Positions 29,145 to 38,885 of a stretch of 64,000 nucleotides of DNA are shown piece after piece. Under the pieces are notes generated by a model, which did not search any database, was not told where the DNA came from, and worked only from the letters and a program-made list of their open reading frames with translations. How positions within the stretch are numbered: position 1 is the first letter of the stretch; each line of letters opens with the position of its first letter. Source of the DNA: Halomonas sp. ALS9 (GTDB taxonomy: Bacteria; Pseudomonadota; Gammaproteobacteria; Pseudomonadales; Halomonadaceae); the NCBI RefSeq assembly GCF_001651035.1, contig NZ_LXRG01000173.1, forward strand, positions 62,001 through 126,000, in the 5' to 3' direction. The position numbers and the translations under genes were made by a program.

Positions 29145-32100
29145 ATGCCTGCAAACCCACTGCTCTCAAAAACGCCGTTAGCGCCGGGCTTTATGGTGGT
29201 ACACGCCAATCGCCTGGAAGATTTGCGCGGTTTGGCAGTGGAGTGGATGCGCCGACACCCGCTCTCGCCGCTAGAAAATGAAACTATTCTGGTGCAGAGC
29301 AACGGTATCGGACAGTGGCTAAAACTGGCATTGGCAGAAGACCCGGCTCAAGGCGGGGCGGGCATTGCAGCAGCGCTGAACGTCACGCTGCCTGCGCGTT
29401 TTCTATGGCAGGCCTACCGCACGGTGCTGACGCAGCTGACCCATGACGATCAGGCGGTTCCCGAAACCTCGCCATTTGATAAATCGCGGCTGATATGGCG
29501 CTTACTGCGCCTGCTGCCTAGCCTTGCCGAGCAGAAAGCCTTTGCCCCGCTGGCACGCTTTTTAGAGATTGATCGCGACCAGCGTAAGCATTACCAACTA
29601 GCCGAGCGGCTGGCGGATCTGTTTGATCAGTATCAGGTCTACCGCGCCGACTGGCTGGACGCCTGGGCGAAGGGCAACGACGTATTAATCACCGCCCGTG
29701 GCGAAGCCCGCCCCCTAGAAGAACACCAGCTTTGGCAGCCCGCATTATGGCGCGCCCTACGCGATGACGTGGCCAACACCCAGGGCGAGGCAGGCCTTAA
29801 CAGCAGCCGCGCCCAGGTACACAGCCGCTTTTTGGAAGTTGCTAAACAGCTTGAAGGCCAAGACTGCCCGAACGGGCTGCCCCGGCGGCTGATTATTTTT
29901 GGCATTTCATCGCTGCCGCAACAGACGCTGGAAGCTTTGGCGGCGCTGTCGCGCTGCTGCCAAATTGTGCTCTGTGTGCACAACCCCTGCCAGTACTACT
30001 GGGCGGATATCATCGAACATAAGGATCTGCTCCGCGCCAGCCGCTATCGCCAGCAGCGCAAAGCGGGCATGCCGGATGCGTTAGACGTGCTGGGCACCGG
30101 TGATGCCAGCGATGCCCTACACCTGCACGCTCAACCGCTATTAGCCGCCTGGGGCAAACAGGGCCGCGACTATCTTCGCCTGCTCGATGAACACGACGAT
30201 TCGGGCAACTACCAGACCCTATTCGAACAGCAGGCGCTGCGTATTGATATGTTTGAGCCGTTTAGCGACGCCGAACACAGCTGCCTACTCAGCCAACTCC
30301 AAGACGATATCCGCGAGCTGCGCCCGGTAGCAGAGACCCAAACCCACTGGCCCGCGCTAGACCCGGCCAGCGACGACTCTATCGTGTTTCATATCGCTCA
30401 CGGCCCCCAGCGGGAAGTGGAGATCCTTCACGACCAACTGCTCGCGGCATTTAGCGCCGACCCGGATTTACGCCCCCGCGATATTATCGTCATGGTGCCG
30501 GATGTTGACCGCTACGCGCCGCATATTGAAGCCGTGTTCGGCCAGTACCGTTCAGCTTCTGGTAGTTATCATTCGAAACCCGACGACCCGCGCTACATTC
30601 CCTACACGCTGTCGGATCAGGCCAGCCGCCACCGATTGCCGATGATGATTGCGCTGGAAAAACTGCTGCGCCTGCCGGAGCTGCGCCTATCGGTAAGCGA
30701 CCTGTTAGACCTGTTGGAAGTCCCCGCGCTGCGTACCCGCTTTGGCATTGATGAGCACGACCTGCCGACGCTCAGCCGCTGGATTGAAGGGGCAGGCATC
30801 CGATGGGGGCTGAATGCAGAACAGCGCACTCGGTTGGATCTACCTGAAGGCCTGACCCAGAACACCTGGGCCTTTGGCCTGCGCCGCCTGCTGCTGGGTT
30901 ACACGGTAGGTAGCGCCGACGCCTGGCAAGGCATCGAGCCGTTTGACGATATTGGCGGACTGGAAGCCTCACTGGCAGGCCCGCTGGCGAACCTGCTGGA
31001 AAAACTGGAAAGCACTTGGGAAACCTTCTGCCAGCCCACCGACGCCGCCACCTGGGTGGCCCGGCTGCGCGAGTTACTTGAAACGTATTTTCTCACCGAC
31101 GACGCCCAAGAAAGCGTGATGCTCACAAAGCTGGAGACCGCGCTCCAGCAGCTGTTTGACAGCACCGAAGAGGCCGAGCTTGTTGATCCCTTGCCGCTCT
31201 CCATGGTACGCGAACACTGGCTGGGGCAGATCGACGAACATAGCCTCTCCCAGCGTTTTCTTGCAGGGGCGGTCAACTTCGCCACCCTGATGCCGATGCG
31301 TGCAATCCCCTTCAAACATGTGTGCCTGCTGGGTATGAACGACGGCGAGTACCCCCGCTCCCAGCCACCGCTGGATTTCGACCTGATGGGCAGCGACTAC
31401 CGCCCTGGCGACCGCTCGCGACGGGAAGATGACCGCTACCTGTTTCTGGAAGCGCTGCTCTCCGCCCGCCAGCAGCTCTATATTAGCTGGGTAGGCCGCA
31501 GCCAAATCGACAACAACCCGATGCCGCCCTCGGTGCTGGTGGGCCAACTGCGCGATCATCTTGAAGCAGGCTGGCAAGCCCAGAGCGGCGAGCCGCTGTT
31601 GGAAAGTTTGACCACCGAGCACCCGCTACAGCCGTTTAGCCGCCGCTACTTTACTGATCAATTAAGCGACTCCCCCGCCCAAGCACGGCTATTTACCTAC
31701 GCCCACGAGTGGCACGCCCTGCACGCCCCTAGAAATACAAACAGCCCTGGCGCGCCCCCACCAAGGCTGGAAGCAGAGAGCGAACAACCGGTTTCGTTAA
31801 CCCTGGCCCAGCTAGGCGGTTTTCTGCGTGAACCAGCCAAGGCGTTTTTCAATCACCGCCTGGGCGTCTATTTCGAGCAGGAAGAACTCATCCAGCTGGA
31901 CGTTGAACCCTTCACCTTGGACGGACTACAGAACTGGCAGTTACAGGATCAGTTAATCGCCGCCCAACGCCACGCCGTGGATAACGGCCAGCCGCGTATT
32001 GAAGCGCTGCATGCGGTTCTGGAACGTTTTAAAGGCCAGGGAGTGTTAGCAGTGGGTGCCTTTGGTGAACGGATGCGCGAAGCGTTGGCGGAGCCGATGG

Positions 32101-32765
32101 AAGCGTTGTTCGACGCCTACGAAGAAGCGCTGCAAGAGTGGCCTCAAGTAGTCTCAGCCCCCCAGGCGGTGCATGTTGTTGAAGGGGCTGAAGGAGCTAA
32201 AGGAAAGATAACGCTGGAAGATTGGCTGGGGGAGCTACGCCAGGATGATGCGGGTAACCGCTGCCGCCTGCTACTGCTCAGCAGCAGCCTAATCAGCCAA
32301 GGGCGCGGCCGTGGCCAATACCGCTGGCAGCACCTGCTGCGCCCTTGGGTGGCCCACTTAGCGGGCAATAGTGAGCGCCCAATGACCACCCAGCTACTCT
32401 CCAAAGCGGGCCATGTACGCTTGGAACCGCTAGACGCCGACAATGCCCGCTTCCAGCTACAAGCCCTGCTCAGCGCCTGGTGCGATGGCATGCAGGCACC
32501 GCTCCCATTGGCCCCGCAGGCGGCTTTCGCCTGGTTAGCTAAGCAGGGAACGCCAGAATTTGAGGCCGACAGCGACGCCTACGCCGCCGCCGAAACTGCC
32601 TACGAAGGCGGCCGTTTCCAAACCGGCGAAGTCGCCCAAAGTGCCTACCTTTCACACCAATGGCCTAGCTTTGAGCGGCTGTTTAGTGAGCGCGCCCTAG
32701 GACATAGTTTCGCCGCACTGACCGAGGCGCTCTATGCGCCGTTGCACAAATCGGTGAAGAATTAA
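29145..32765 (+). CDS. recC: Exodeoxyribonuclease V subunit gamma
   Basis: A 1206-residue RecC, the Chi-recognising subunit of the RecBCD helicase-nuclease. The N-terminal MVVHANRLEDLRGLAVEWM segment and the central block FKHVCLLGMNDGEYPRSQPPLDFDLM are typical, as is the inactive helicase fold. The length is slightly above that of E. coli RecC. In many gammaproteobacteria recC lies next to recB; here about 2.26 kb with pncB, two nucleotidyltransferase genes and a short Rpn-type ORF intervene. It is divergent from ilvD. Confidence 0.95.
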   Translation: MPANPLLSKTPLAPGFMVVHANRLEDLRGLAVEWMRRHPLSPLENETILVQSNGIGQWLKLALAEDPAQGGAGIAAALNVTLPARFLWQAYRTVLTQLTHDDQAVPETSPFDKSRLIWRLLRLLPSLAEQKAFAPLARFLEIDRDQRKHYQLAERLADLFDQYQVYRADWLDAWAKGNDVLITARGEARPLEEHQLWQPALWRALRDDVANTQGEAGLNSSRAQVHSRFLEVAKQLEGQDCPNGLPRRLIIFGISSLPQQTLEALAALSRCCQIVLCVHNPCQYYWADIIEHKDLLRASRYRQQRKAGMPDALDVLGTGDASDALHLHAQPLLAAWGKQGRDYLRLLDEHDDSGNYQTLFEQQALRIDMFEPFSDAEHSCLLSQLQDDIRELRPVAETQTHWPALDPASDDSIVFHIAHGPQREVEILHDQLLAAFSADPDLRPRDIIVMVPDVDRYAPHIEAVFGQYRSASGSYHSKPDDPRYIPYTLSDQASRHRLPMMIALEKLLRLPELRLSVSDLLDLLEVPALRTRFGIDEHDLPTLSRWIEGAGIRWGLNAEQRTRLDLPEGLTQNTWAFGLRRLLLGYTVGSADAWQGIEPFDDIGGLEASLAGPLANLLEKLESTWETFCQPTDAATWVARLRELLETYFLTDDAQESVMLTKLETALQQLFDSTEEAELVDPLPLSMVREHWLGQIDEHSLSQRFLAGAVNFATLMPMRAIPFKHVCLLGMNDGEYPRSQPPLDFDLMGSDYRPGDRSRREDDRYLFLEALLSARQQLYISWVGRSQIDNNPMPPSVLVGQLRDHLEAGWQAQSGEPLLESLTTEHPLQPFSRRYFTDQLSDSPAQARLFTYAHEWHALHAPRNTNSPGAPPPRLEAESEQPVSLTLAQLGGFLREPAKAFFNHRLGVYFEQEELIQLDVEPFTLDGLQNWQLQDQLIAAQRHAVDNGQPRIEALHAVLERFKGQGVLAVGAFGERMREALAEPMEALFDAYEEALQEWPQVVSAPQAVHVVEGAEGAKGKITLEDWLGELRQDDAGNRCRLLLLSSSLISQGRGRGQYRWQHLLRPWVAHLAGNSERPMTTQLLSKAGHVRLEPLDADNARFQLQALLSAWCDGMQAPLPLAPQAAFAWLAKQGTPEFEADSDAYAAAETAYEGGRFQTGEVAQSAYLSHQWPSFERLFSERALGHSFAALTEALYAPLHKSVKN

Positions 32766-32772
32766 TGTTTAG

Positions 32773-32931
32773 TTACTGAAGACGCTTAACGTCTTCCAAA
32801 GTTAGCCCTGTCACCTTGGCGACGAACTGAGGATCGGCGCCCTCTTTCAGGAGGTTTCGAGCGGTTTCAATTTTGCCTTCGATTTTACCTTTGGCTTCCC
32901 CTCGTGCTTCCAACTGTGTGGCAATCGTCAT
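32773..32931 (-). CDS. Short Rpn-type C-terminal domain ORF (possible RpnS-like protein)
   Basis: A 52-residue ORF starting MTIATQLEARGEAKG and ending VTGLTLEDVKRLQ. It matches only the C-terminal end of Rpn/PF04754 proteins: a glycine-rich repeat of EGK units, then a small helical domain. TAGGAG lies 9 bases before the ATG, so it may be translated. No nuclease domain is encoded upstream; pncB starts its 3' end there. It may be a decayed Rpn gene or a kept stand-alone antitoxin-like piece. E. coli Rpn genes are reported to make such a small C-terminal protein from an internal start. Confidence 0.6.
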   Translation of the reverse strand: MTIATQLEARGEAKGKIEGKIETARNLLKEGADPQFVAKVTGLTLEDVKRLQ

Positions 32932-32956
32932 AAAAGTATCTCCTATAGGTTAGGCC

Positions 32957-34138
32957 CTAATAGTTCTTCTGACTCAGCGACAATACCCGCTTCGCCAGGG
33001 CGATCATTTCCGGGTCGCCGGTGTTTTTTTCCGGCACATCGGAGAGCTTGATCACCGGCAGCCAGCCCTGCCCTTCTGGGCGCGCTTCGACCATTTTGAC
33101 CACCATGTTCATCGGTTCGACGCCAACATCATTGGTGAAGTTAGTGCCGATGCCGAACGCCATCCCAATACGATCCTGACAAAAAGCGTGGATACGCTCG
33201 ACCCGCTCCGGCGTTAATGCATCGGAGAAGATAATCGTCTTGCTCAGCGGGTTGATGCCCAGGCGCTCGTAGTGGGCGATGGTCTGTGAGGCAAACTCAA
33301 TAGGGTCGCCGCTATCATGGCGCACGCCATCGAAGAGCTTGGCGAACTTCTTGTCAAAGCTTTCAAAAAACGCTCGCGAGGTGAACGTATCCGTTAGGGC
33401 AATACCCAAATCACCGCGATACACATCCACCCAGTGCTCAAGCGCCAAACTATTGGCCATTTTGAAACCAAAGCGGGCACCGTGAAACATAAACCACTCA
33501 TGGGCGTGGGTGCCGATCGGTTTAACTCCGTGGCGCATGGCTAAAAGCACATTGCTGGAGCCGCTAAACGCCTCGCCACCATGGTGGCCAAGCTCGCCCA
33601 CCACGCGGTCATGAACATCAAACGAGAAGCGCCTGCGAGTGCCAAACTCGGCAATCTTTAGGCCTAAGCGGCGGTAGAGTTCGATCTTCTCCTGGGCGCG
33701 CTGCTCAATCAGCGCATCAGCCTCCGGCGTGATCGTCACCCCGCGCACGCGGTACCAAAGCTCGCTGATCAACGCCATCAGCGGCACTTCCCACAAAATG
33801 GTGCGATACCACGGCCCTTCGATGATCACCGAAAGCTCGCTCCCCTGCTGCTCGATGATTATTTCGCTGGGGTTGTAATGAAACCCGGCGAGGAAATCGA
33901 GATAGGTAGGGTCGAGATAAGGGCAGGTGTTTTCAAGATAGCGCTTTTCCTCATCGCTCAAGCGAAGCTCCGCCATCTTATCAACTTCACGGCGCAGCTC
34001 AGCGCCGAATCCATCAGGAAAGGCGTGCTTGCCACGATTGATAAAGGCGTAGCGCGCATGGGCATAGGGAAAACGTTTAATCACGGCGTTTTGCATCGTG
34101 ATTTTATAGAAGTCATTATCCAGCAGCGATGTCAGCAT
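32957..34138 (-). CDS. pncB: Nicotinate phosphoribosyltransferase
   Basis: A 393-residue enzyme of NAD salvage that joins nicotinate to PRPP with ATP. Recognisable parts are LLDNDFYKITMQNAV at the N-terminus, the FGTRRRFSFDVHDRV segment, GTHAHEWFMFHGARFG, and the PRPP-site stretch FSDALTPERV. The length is typical. It lies on the opposite strand between recC and recB, an unusual place for it. Confidence 0.96.
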   Translation of the reverse strand: MLTSLLDNDFYKITMQNAVIKRFPYAHARYAFINRGKHAFPDGFGAELRREVDKMAELRLSDEEKRYLENTCPYLDPTYLDFLAGFHYNPSEIIIEQQGSELSVIIEGPWYRTILWEVPLMALISELWYRVRGVTITPEADALIEQRAQEKIELYRRLGLKIAEFGTRRRFSFDVHDRVVGELGHHGGEAFSGSSNVLLAMRHGVKPIGTHAHEWFMFHGARFGFKMANSLALEHWVDVYRGDLGIALTDTFTSRAFFESFDKKFAKLFDGVRHDSGDPIEFASQTIAHYERLGINPLSKTIIFSDALTPERVERIHAFCQDRIGMAFGIGTNFTNDVGVEPMNMVVKMVEARPEGQGWLPVIKLSDVPEKNTGDPEMIALAKRVLSLSQKNY

Positions 34139-34257
34139 GAGATCCCATCGTTAGAGTGAACCGAAGCCGCCGGTAGCGTAAACTAAAATGCACCTAGTGT
34201 GGCTCAGTGACAAGATTATCAGGTGGCGGGGTTCTCATACAGTTTAGGAGCGGTCTT

Positions 34258-34551
34258 ATGCGTATTACACAAACACATCGCGCTATCATCCTCTCTGGAG
34301 TGGAAGAGTTAATTGATGCTGATGTGGACGTTCGTGTCTTTGGTTCGCGGCTGGATGATACCCAGTTAGGCGGCGGTGTGGATCTACTGCTGATCTCTCA
34401 GCAAGAGATACCGTCAAAGGCTTGCAGTAAACTAAATGACATACTTGAAGAATACCTAAAGATGCCAGTGAATATAGTGACCTATATATCGACTGATGAG
34501 CCATCCCCCACCCAAGCGAAAGTTTTAGCCGAAGCGCGCCCTATTGGTTAG
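34258..34551 (+). CDS. Minimal nucleotidyltransferase, catalytic Asp apparently lost
   Basis: A 97-residue protein of the MNT/pol-beta nucleotidyltransferase fold. The family motif is GS-x10-11-DxD; here it reads GSRLDDTQLGGGVDLLL, so the first metal-binding Asp of DxD is a Gly. The neighbouring paralogue keeps GGDVDLL. The start at 34258 has TTTAGGAG before it and aligns with the paralogue (MRITQTHRAII against MRLTQTQRAII). Active MNTs are usually the antitoxin of HEPN toxins; no HEPN gene is present. This copy is probably catalytically dead. Confidence 0.8.
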   Translation: MRITQTHRAIILSGVEELIDADVDVRVFGSRLDDTQLGGGVDLLLISQQEIPSKACSKLNDILEEYLKMPVNIVTYISTDEPSPTQAKVLAEARPIG

Positions 34552-34663
34552 ATAGGCTACTTAGGCGAACGGAATGCTTTAGGAGTGGCTGGGCACTCAA
34601 TTGCTAGGTGACGAAGCTCCAGTAAATCCAGTAAGAGACCCTAACAAGCAAGGAGCTACCTTA

Positions 34664-34972
34664 ATGCGACTTACTCAAACACAGCGTGCCATTATTCTTG
34701 CTAGTGTCCGCGAGTTCATTAAGCCTTCTGTGCAAGTCCACATGTTTGGCTCGCGACTGGATGATACCAAGCGCGGCGGTGATGTTGATCTGTTGATGAT
34801 CACCCGTACAGCGATACCACTGCTTGCTTGCGCCGAACTTAAAATGGCCCTAGAGGAGCGCCTGCAGTTGCCGGTGGATATTGTGAGCTATGTATCGACT
34901 GATGAGCCCACACCCTTTCAGGCAATCGCCTTAGCACAGTCACACCCGATTGATAGCGAGGAAGCAGCATGA
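34664..34972 (+). CDS. Minimal nucleotidyltransferase (MNT-type)
   Basis: A 102-residue protein paralogous to the gene about 110 bases upstream. The catalytic motif GSRLDDTKRGGDVDLLM has both aspartates, so it should transfer a nucleotide to a protein or RNA target. AAGGAG lies before the ATG. Its stop codon overlaps the ATG of a 20-codon ORF, whose stop in turn overlaps the recB start, so translation may run on into recB. Such proteins normally pair with a HEPN-domain toxin, which is missing here. Confidence 0.82.
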   Translation: MRLTQTQRAIILASVREFIKPSVQVHMFGSRLDDTKRGGDVDLLMITRTAIPLLACAELKMALEERLQLPVDIVSYVSTDEPTPFQAIALAQSHPIDSEEAA

Positions 34973-35031
34973 GTCAGTTGTTCCCCGCCAGCCAAGATTT
35001 CACCACTGAGTTTGACACTATTTTCTTATGA
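34969..35031 (+). CDS. 20-codon ORF coupling the nucleotidyltransferase gene to recB
   Basis: A tiny ORF, MSQLFPASQDFTTEFDTIFL, whose ATGA overlaps the end of the nucleotidyltransferase gene and whose TGA overlaps the recB ATG. It may be the 5' remnant of a lost partner gene, or a leader that couples recB translation. It is too short to assign a function. Confidence 0.35.
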   Translation: MSQLFPASQDFTTEFDTIFL

Positions 35032-38000
35032 GCCAGCCCGCCCCACTCGATCCATTGAGCCTCCCGCTCCACGGCAGCCGATTGATAGAGGCAAGCGCGG
35101 GCACCGGTAAAACCTTCACCATCGCGCTGCTTTACGTACGCTTGGTACTCGGCGGCCACCGCGTTGACGACGACACCGCGTTTGTTCGCCCGCTCACGCC
35201 GCCGGAAATTTTAGTTGTTACCTTCACCAACGCCGCCACTCAAGAGCTACGCGAACGCATCCGCAACCGCTTGGTAGAAGCGGCTGAAGTGTTTCGTAAG
35301 GCGCCAGACGCGAAGGAAGCAGGTCACGGAGAGGGTCTTTTTCCAGGGATGGAAAAAGTAGCGCCCAGGGATGGGTTCACAGCGCCCTCGGAGTGGCCTG
35401 CTTCCGAGCCTGAGGACGATCCACTTCTCCTCCAACTCCGCGGCCAATACGACCCCGCCACCTGGCCCGCCTGCTCGCGGCGCTTAGCGCTGGCCGCCGA
35501 GTGGATGGACGAAGCTGCGGTTTCCACCATCCACAGCTGGTGCTACCGCATGCTGCGCGAGCACGCCTTCGATAGTGGCAGCCTGTTCTCGCTTAATTTA
35601 GAGAACGACCAGCGCGAGCTGGAACAGGAAGTAGTGCGCGACTACTGGCGCAGCTTCTACTACCCGCTGGACAGCGACGCCCTCGGCATTGTCACCCGCT
35701 ACTGGCAATCACCAGACGACCTCCACGCCCCGCTGCAACGGCTGCTGCCCGAAAGCGAAGCGCTGGGCGGCGAAAAACCCGAACCCCGCGAAACCCTGGC
35801 CGCCACCCAGGCCGAACGCAGCGCCCAGCTCAAAGAACTCAAAGCCTCCTGGCCCACCTGGCTGGATGAACTGGTGCCCGCCCTGGAAGACGCCGCCAAA
35901 AGCAAAGCCTTCAAAGGCCAAAGCTTCAACGCCAAAAGCCGCGCCAACTGGCTAGGCGCGCTGCGCGAATGGAGCGAAAGCGACGCCGACCGCCCCGCGC
36001 TCACCGACGCCGCCTGGAAACGCATGACGCCGGACGGCATGGCCGATATCTGGAAAGAGGGCGCGCCGCCCTGCCCGCAGGTATGGCAAGCACTGGCGAA
36101 GCTACCGGCAGCGTTAGATGCCCTGCCCGAGCCCCGCAACGACCTGTTGATTCACGCCGTGCAGTGGTGCCGCGCCCGGCTGGAGCGCGAGCAAGAGCGC
36201 CGCGCCGAAATGGGCCCCAACGACCTGCTCACTCATTTAGACCGCGCTCTAAAAGGCCCTAATAAAGACGCCCTGGCAGCACAGATCCAGCGCCAGTTCC
36301 CCGTGGCGCTAATCGACGAGTTCCAAGACACCGACCCGATTCAGTACCGCATTTTTAACGCCGTGTATGACGTCGCTACGCCCCGCCGCGACAGCGCCAT
36401 TCTGCTGATCGGCGACCCCAAGCAGGCCATCTACGCCTTTCGCGGCGCGGATATCTTCACCTACCTGCAGGCCCGCCACGACACCGATGGCCGCCATGTA
36501 ACGCTAGGCACCAACTTTCGCTCCAGCAAAGCGATGGTCGATGCGGTCAACCACTGTTTTAGCTATGCCGATAAGCACGACGCCGGGGCCTTTCTGTTCC
36601 GCTTGGACGATGGCGACAACCCGCTGCCGTTTAACCCCGTCAAGGCCAAAGGCACCAAGGACACGTTGGTACTCAACGGCCAACCGCTACCCGCGATGAC
36701 CCTATGGGATCTTCCAAGCGACGAGCCGCTCTCCAAAACCGCCTACCAAACCGAAATGGCCGAGCGCTGCGCCTCGCATATGGCCGCGCTACTGGAAGCA
36801 GGCCGCGAGTTGCAGGCGGGCTTTGCACCCGTTGTTGAACCTGGGGACGGTAACGGAGAGCAACCACTCACTCCGCCGGCCCCCTCGGACATGGCGGTGC
36901 TGGTTAACGGCCTGCAGGAAGCACGGGCGATTCGTCTGGCGCTGGCCAGCCGGGGCATTAAGAGCGTTTATCTTTCCGATCACGACAAGGTGTTTAGCTC
37001 CCCCATCGCCCCGCAGTTGGCCATTTGGCTGCGCGCCTGCGCCGAGCCCCAGGCCAACTCCCGCCAAGCGGAAGCCAAGCTGCGCGCCGCCCTGGCCACG
37101 CCGGTAATTGGGCTCAGCCTAGAAGAGCTCGACCACCTCAACCAGAGCGAGCTGGCCTGGGAAGCGCGGGTCGAACAGTTCAGCGACTACCACCGCCTGT
37201 GGCAACGCCAAGGCGTGCTGCCACTAGTGCGCCGATTGATGGTCGATTTTGATATTGCCGCCCGGCTGCTGGGCGAGTTCGCCGAGGGTGAGCGTTTGCT
37301 AACCGACCTGCTCCACCTAGGCGAAATGCTTCAACACGCCAGCCAAGAGTTGGATGGCGAACACGCGCTGATTCGCTTTCTGGCAGAAGCCATTGCCGAC
37401 CCGGATAGCCACGGCGACAGCCACAAGCTGCGCCTGGAGAGCGACGCCGACCTGGTCAAGGTCGTCACCATCCACAAATCCAAGGGGCTTGAGTACCCGT
37501 TGGTGTTCCTGCCGTTTATCGCCAACCACCGCCCGGTCAGCGACAGCGACCTACCGCTTCGCTGGCACGACAGCGAAGGCAGGCTGCAACTCAGCCTAAG
37601 CGCCGATGAAGCCACGCTGGCCACCGCCGACCGCGAACGCCTGGGCGAAGACCTGCGCAAGCTCTACGTCGCGCTCACCCGCGCCCGCCACGCCACCTGG
37701 CTGGGACTAGCAGCGCTAAAAGGCAGCGAAAACAGCGCCATCGGCTACCTGATTAACGGCGGCAACGCCATCGCCCCCAGCGGGTTTACCCAAGCGCTAG
37801 GTGAACTGGTGGAAGGCAGCGATATCGCGCTTAGCCCCGCGCCGGAGCCCACCGCACTGCGCTTTACTCCCGCGCCGGAACAGCAGGCATTGGGCCACGC
37901 TCGCACCCCGCTACGCCCCGCCCGGGAACAGTGGTGGATCGCCAGCTACTCGGCGCTGTGCACCTCGGGGGCTATCTCAGCAGCGATACCCACGGCGCAG

Positions 38001-38885
38001 CCAACGCCCACGCCGGAACCCACCACGCCCCAGGAAGCCACCACCCTGGAAGTGCTGGACGAGCCCCACGACAACGCCATCAACACCGAAGCGTTTCACC
38101 TGCACCGCTTTCCGCGTGGCCCCGGCCCCGGCACCTTTCTGCATGGGCTTTTAGAGTGGGCAGGCCAGCTAGGCTTTAACAAGGCGTTGGAAGACCCCGC
38201 CGCGCGGGAAGATATGCTGCGTCGGCGGGTACAGCTACGCGGCTGGCAGGCGTGGCACGACACCCTGGCGGGCTGGTTTGAAGAACTGCTCAACGTCCCT
38301 CTTCCTCTGCCTTCGTCAAAGCCACTTTCACAACCTAGCGAAAGCGACCAAGTGGCGCTAAGCGAACTAGGCAGCTACCAGGTAGAGCTGGAGTTCTGGT
38401 TTGCCGCCCATCAGGTGGGAACGCGCAAGTTGGACGAGCTGGTAAGTGACCACTTACTGCCTGGGGTATCGCGCCCCGCGTTGGATGCCGACACCCTCAA
38501 CGGTATGCTCAAAGGCTTTATCGATTTGGCCTTCGAGCATGAAGGCCGCTTCTACGTACTCGACTGGAAATCCAACTACCTGGGCAGCGACGACAGCGCC
38601 TACACCGTGGAGGCCCTGCGCAACGCCATGCTCGAAAAGCGCTACGACCTGCAGGCAGCGCTTTACCTACTCGCGCTGCATCGGCTGCTCAAAGCGCGCC
38701 TGCCCGACTACGACCCGCACCAGCATTTGGGCGGCTCGATGACAGTATTTCTGCGCGGCAGCCGCACCACCGCCCGCGGGGTACACGCCGTGCCCGCCCC
38801 GGTGGCGCTGATTGAAGCGCTGGACGCCCTCTTTGCAGGCACAACGGCAGACACCGCCGCAACTAATCAGGAGGCGGTGGTATGA
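35028..38885 (+). CDS. recB: Exodeoxyribonuclease V subunit beta
   Basis: A 1285-residue RecB, the 3'-5' helicase and nuclease subunit of RecBCD. Walker A is IEASAGTGKTFT near residue 20; the SF1 motif II is LIDEFQDTDPIQ; motif V is IHKSKGLEYPLVFLP. The C-terminal nuclease motif FYVLDWKSNYLG carries the Asp and Lys of the active site. The length is slightly above that of E. coli RecB. It overlaps recD by 4 bases and is preceded by a tiny overlapping ORF. Confidence 0.96.
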   Translation: MSQPAPLDPLSLPLHGSRLIEASAGTGKTFTIALLYVRLVLGGHRVDDDTAFVRPLTPPEILVVTFTNAATQELRERIRNRLVEAAEVFRKAPDAKEAGHGEGLFPGMEKVAPRDGFTAPSEWPASEPEDDPLLLQLRGQYDPATWPACSRRLALAAEWMDEAAVSTIHSWCYRMLREHAFDSGSLFSLNLENDQRELEQEVVRDYWRSFYYPLDSDALGIVTRYWQSPDDLHAPLQRLLPESEALGGEKPEPRETLAATQAERSAQLKELKASWPTWLDELVPALEDAAKSKAFKGQSFNAKSRANWLGALREWSESDADRPALTDAAWKRMTPDGMADIWKEGAPPCPQVWQALAKLPAALDALPEPRNDLLIHAVQWCRARLEREQERRAEMGPNDLLTHLDRALKGPNKDALAAQIQRQFPVALIDEFQDTDPIQYRIFNAVYDVATPRRDSAILLIGDPKQAIYAFRGADIFTYLQARHDTDGRHVTLGTNFRSSKAMVDAVNHCFSYADKHDAGAFLFRLDDGDNPLPFNPVKAKGTKDTLVLNGQPLPAMTLWDLPSDEPLSKTAYQTEMAERCASHMAALLEAGRELQAGFAPVVEPGDGNGEQPLTPPAPSDMAVLVNGLQEARAIRLALASRGIKSVYLSDHDKVFSSPIAPQLAIWLRACAEPQANSRQAEAKLRAALATPVIGLSLEELDHLNQSELAWEARVEQFSDYHRLWQRQGVLPLVRRLMVDFDIAARLLGEFAEGERLLTDLLHLGEMLQHASQELDGEHALIRFLAEAIADPDSHGDSHKLRLESDADLVKVVTIHKSKGLEYPLVFLPFIANHRPVSDSDLPLRWHDSEGRLQLSLSADEATLATADRERLGEDLRKLYVALTRARHATWLGLAALKGSENSAIGYLINGGNAIAPSGFTQALGELVEGSDIALSPAPEPTALRFTPAPEQQALGHARTPLRPAREQWWIASYSALCTSGAISAAIPTAQPTPTPEPTTPQEATTLEVLDEPHDNAINTEAFHLHRFPRGPGPGTFLHGLLEWAGQLGFNKALEDPAAREDMLRRRVQLRGWQAWHDTLAGWFEELLNVPLPLPSSKPLSQPSESDQVALSELGSYQVELEFWFAAHQVGTRKLDELVSDHLLPGVSRPALDADTLNGMLKGFIDLAFEHEGRFYVLDWKSNYLGSDDSAYTVEALRNAMLEKRYDLQAALYLLALHRLLKARLPDYDPHQHLGGSMTVFLRGSRTTARGVHAVPAPVALIEALDALFAGTTADTAATNQEAVV

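Noticed and set aside
34258-35031. Complete HEPN/MNT toxin-antitoxin system
   Set aside because: Both genes are nucleotidyltransferases and no HEPN (Rx4-6H) protein is encoded nearby.
35689-38742. Long overlapping ORFs on both strands inside recB and recD
   Set aside because: They are antisense or frame-shifted shadows of GC-rich coding sequence with no start sites or recognisable domains.
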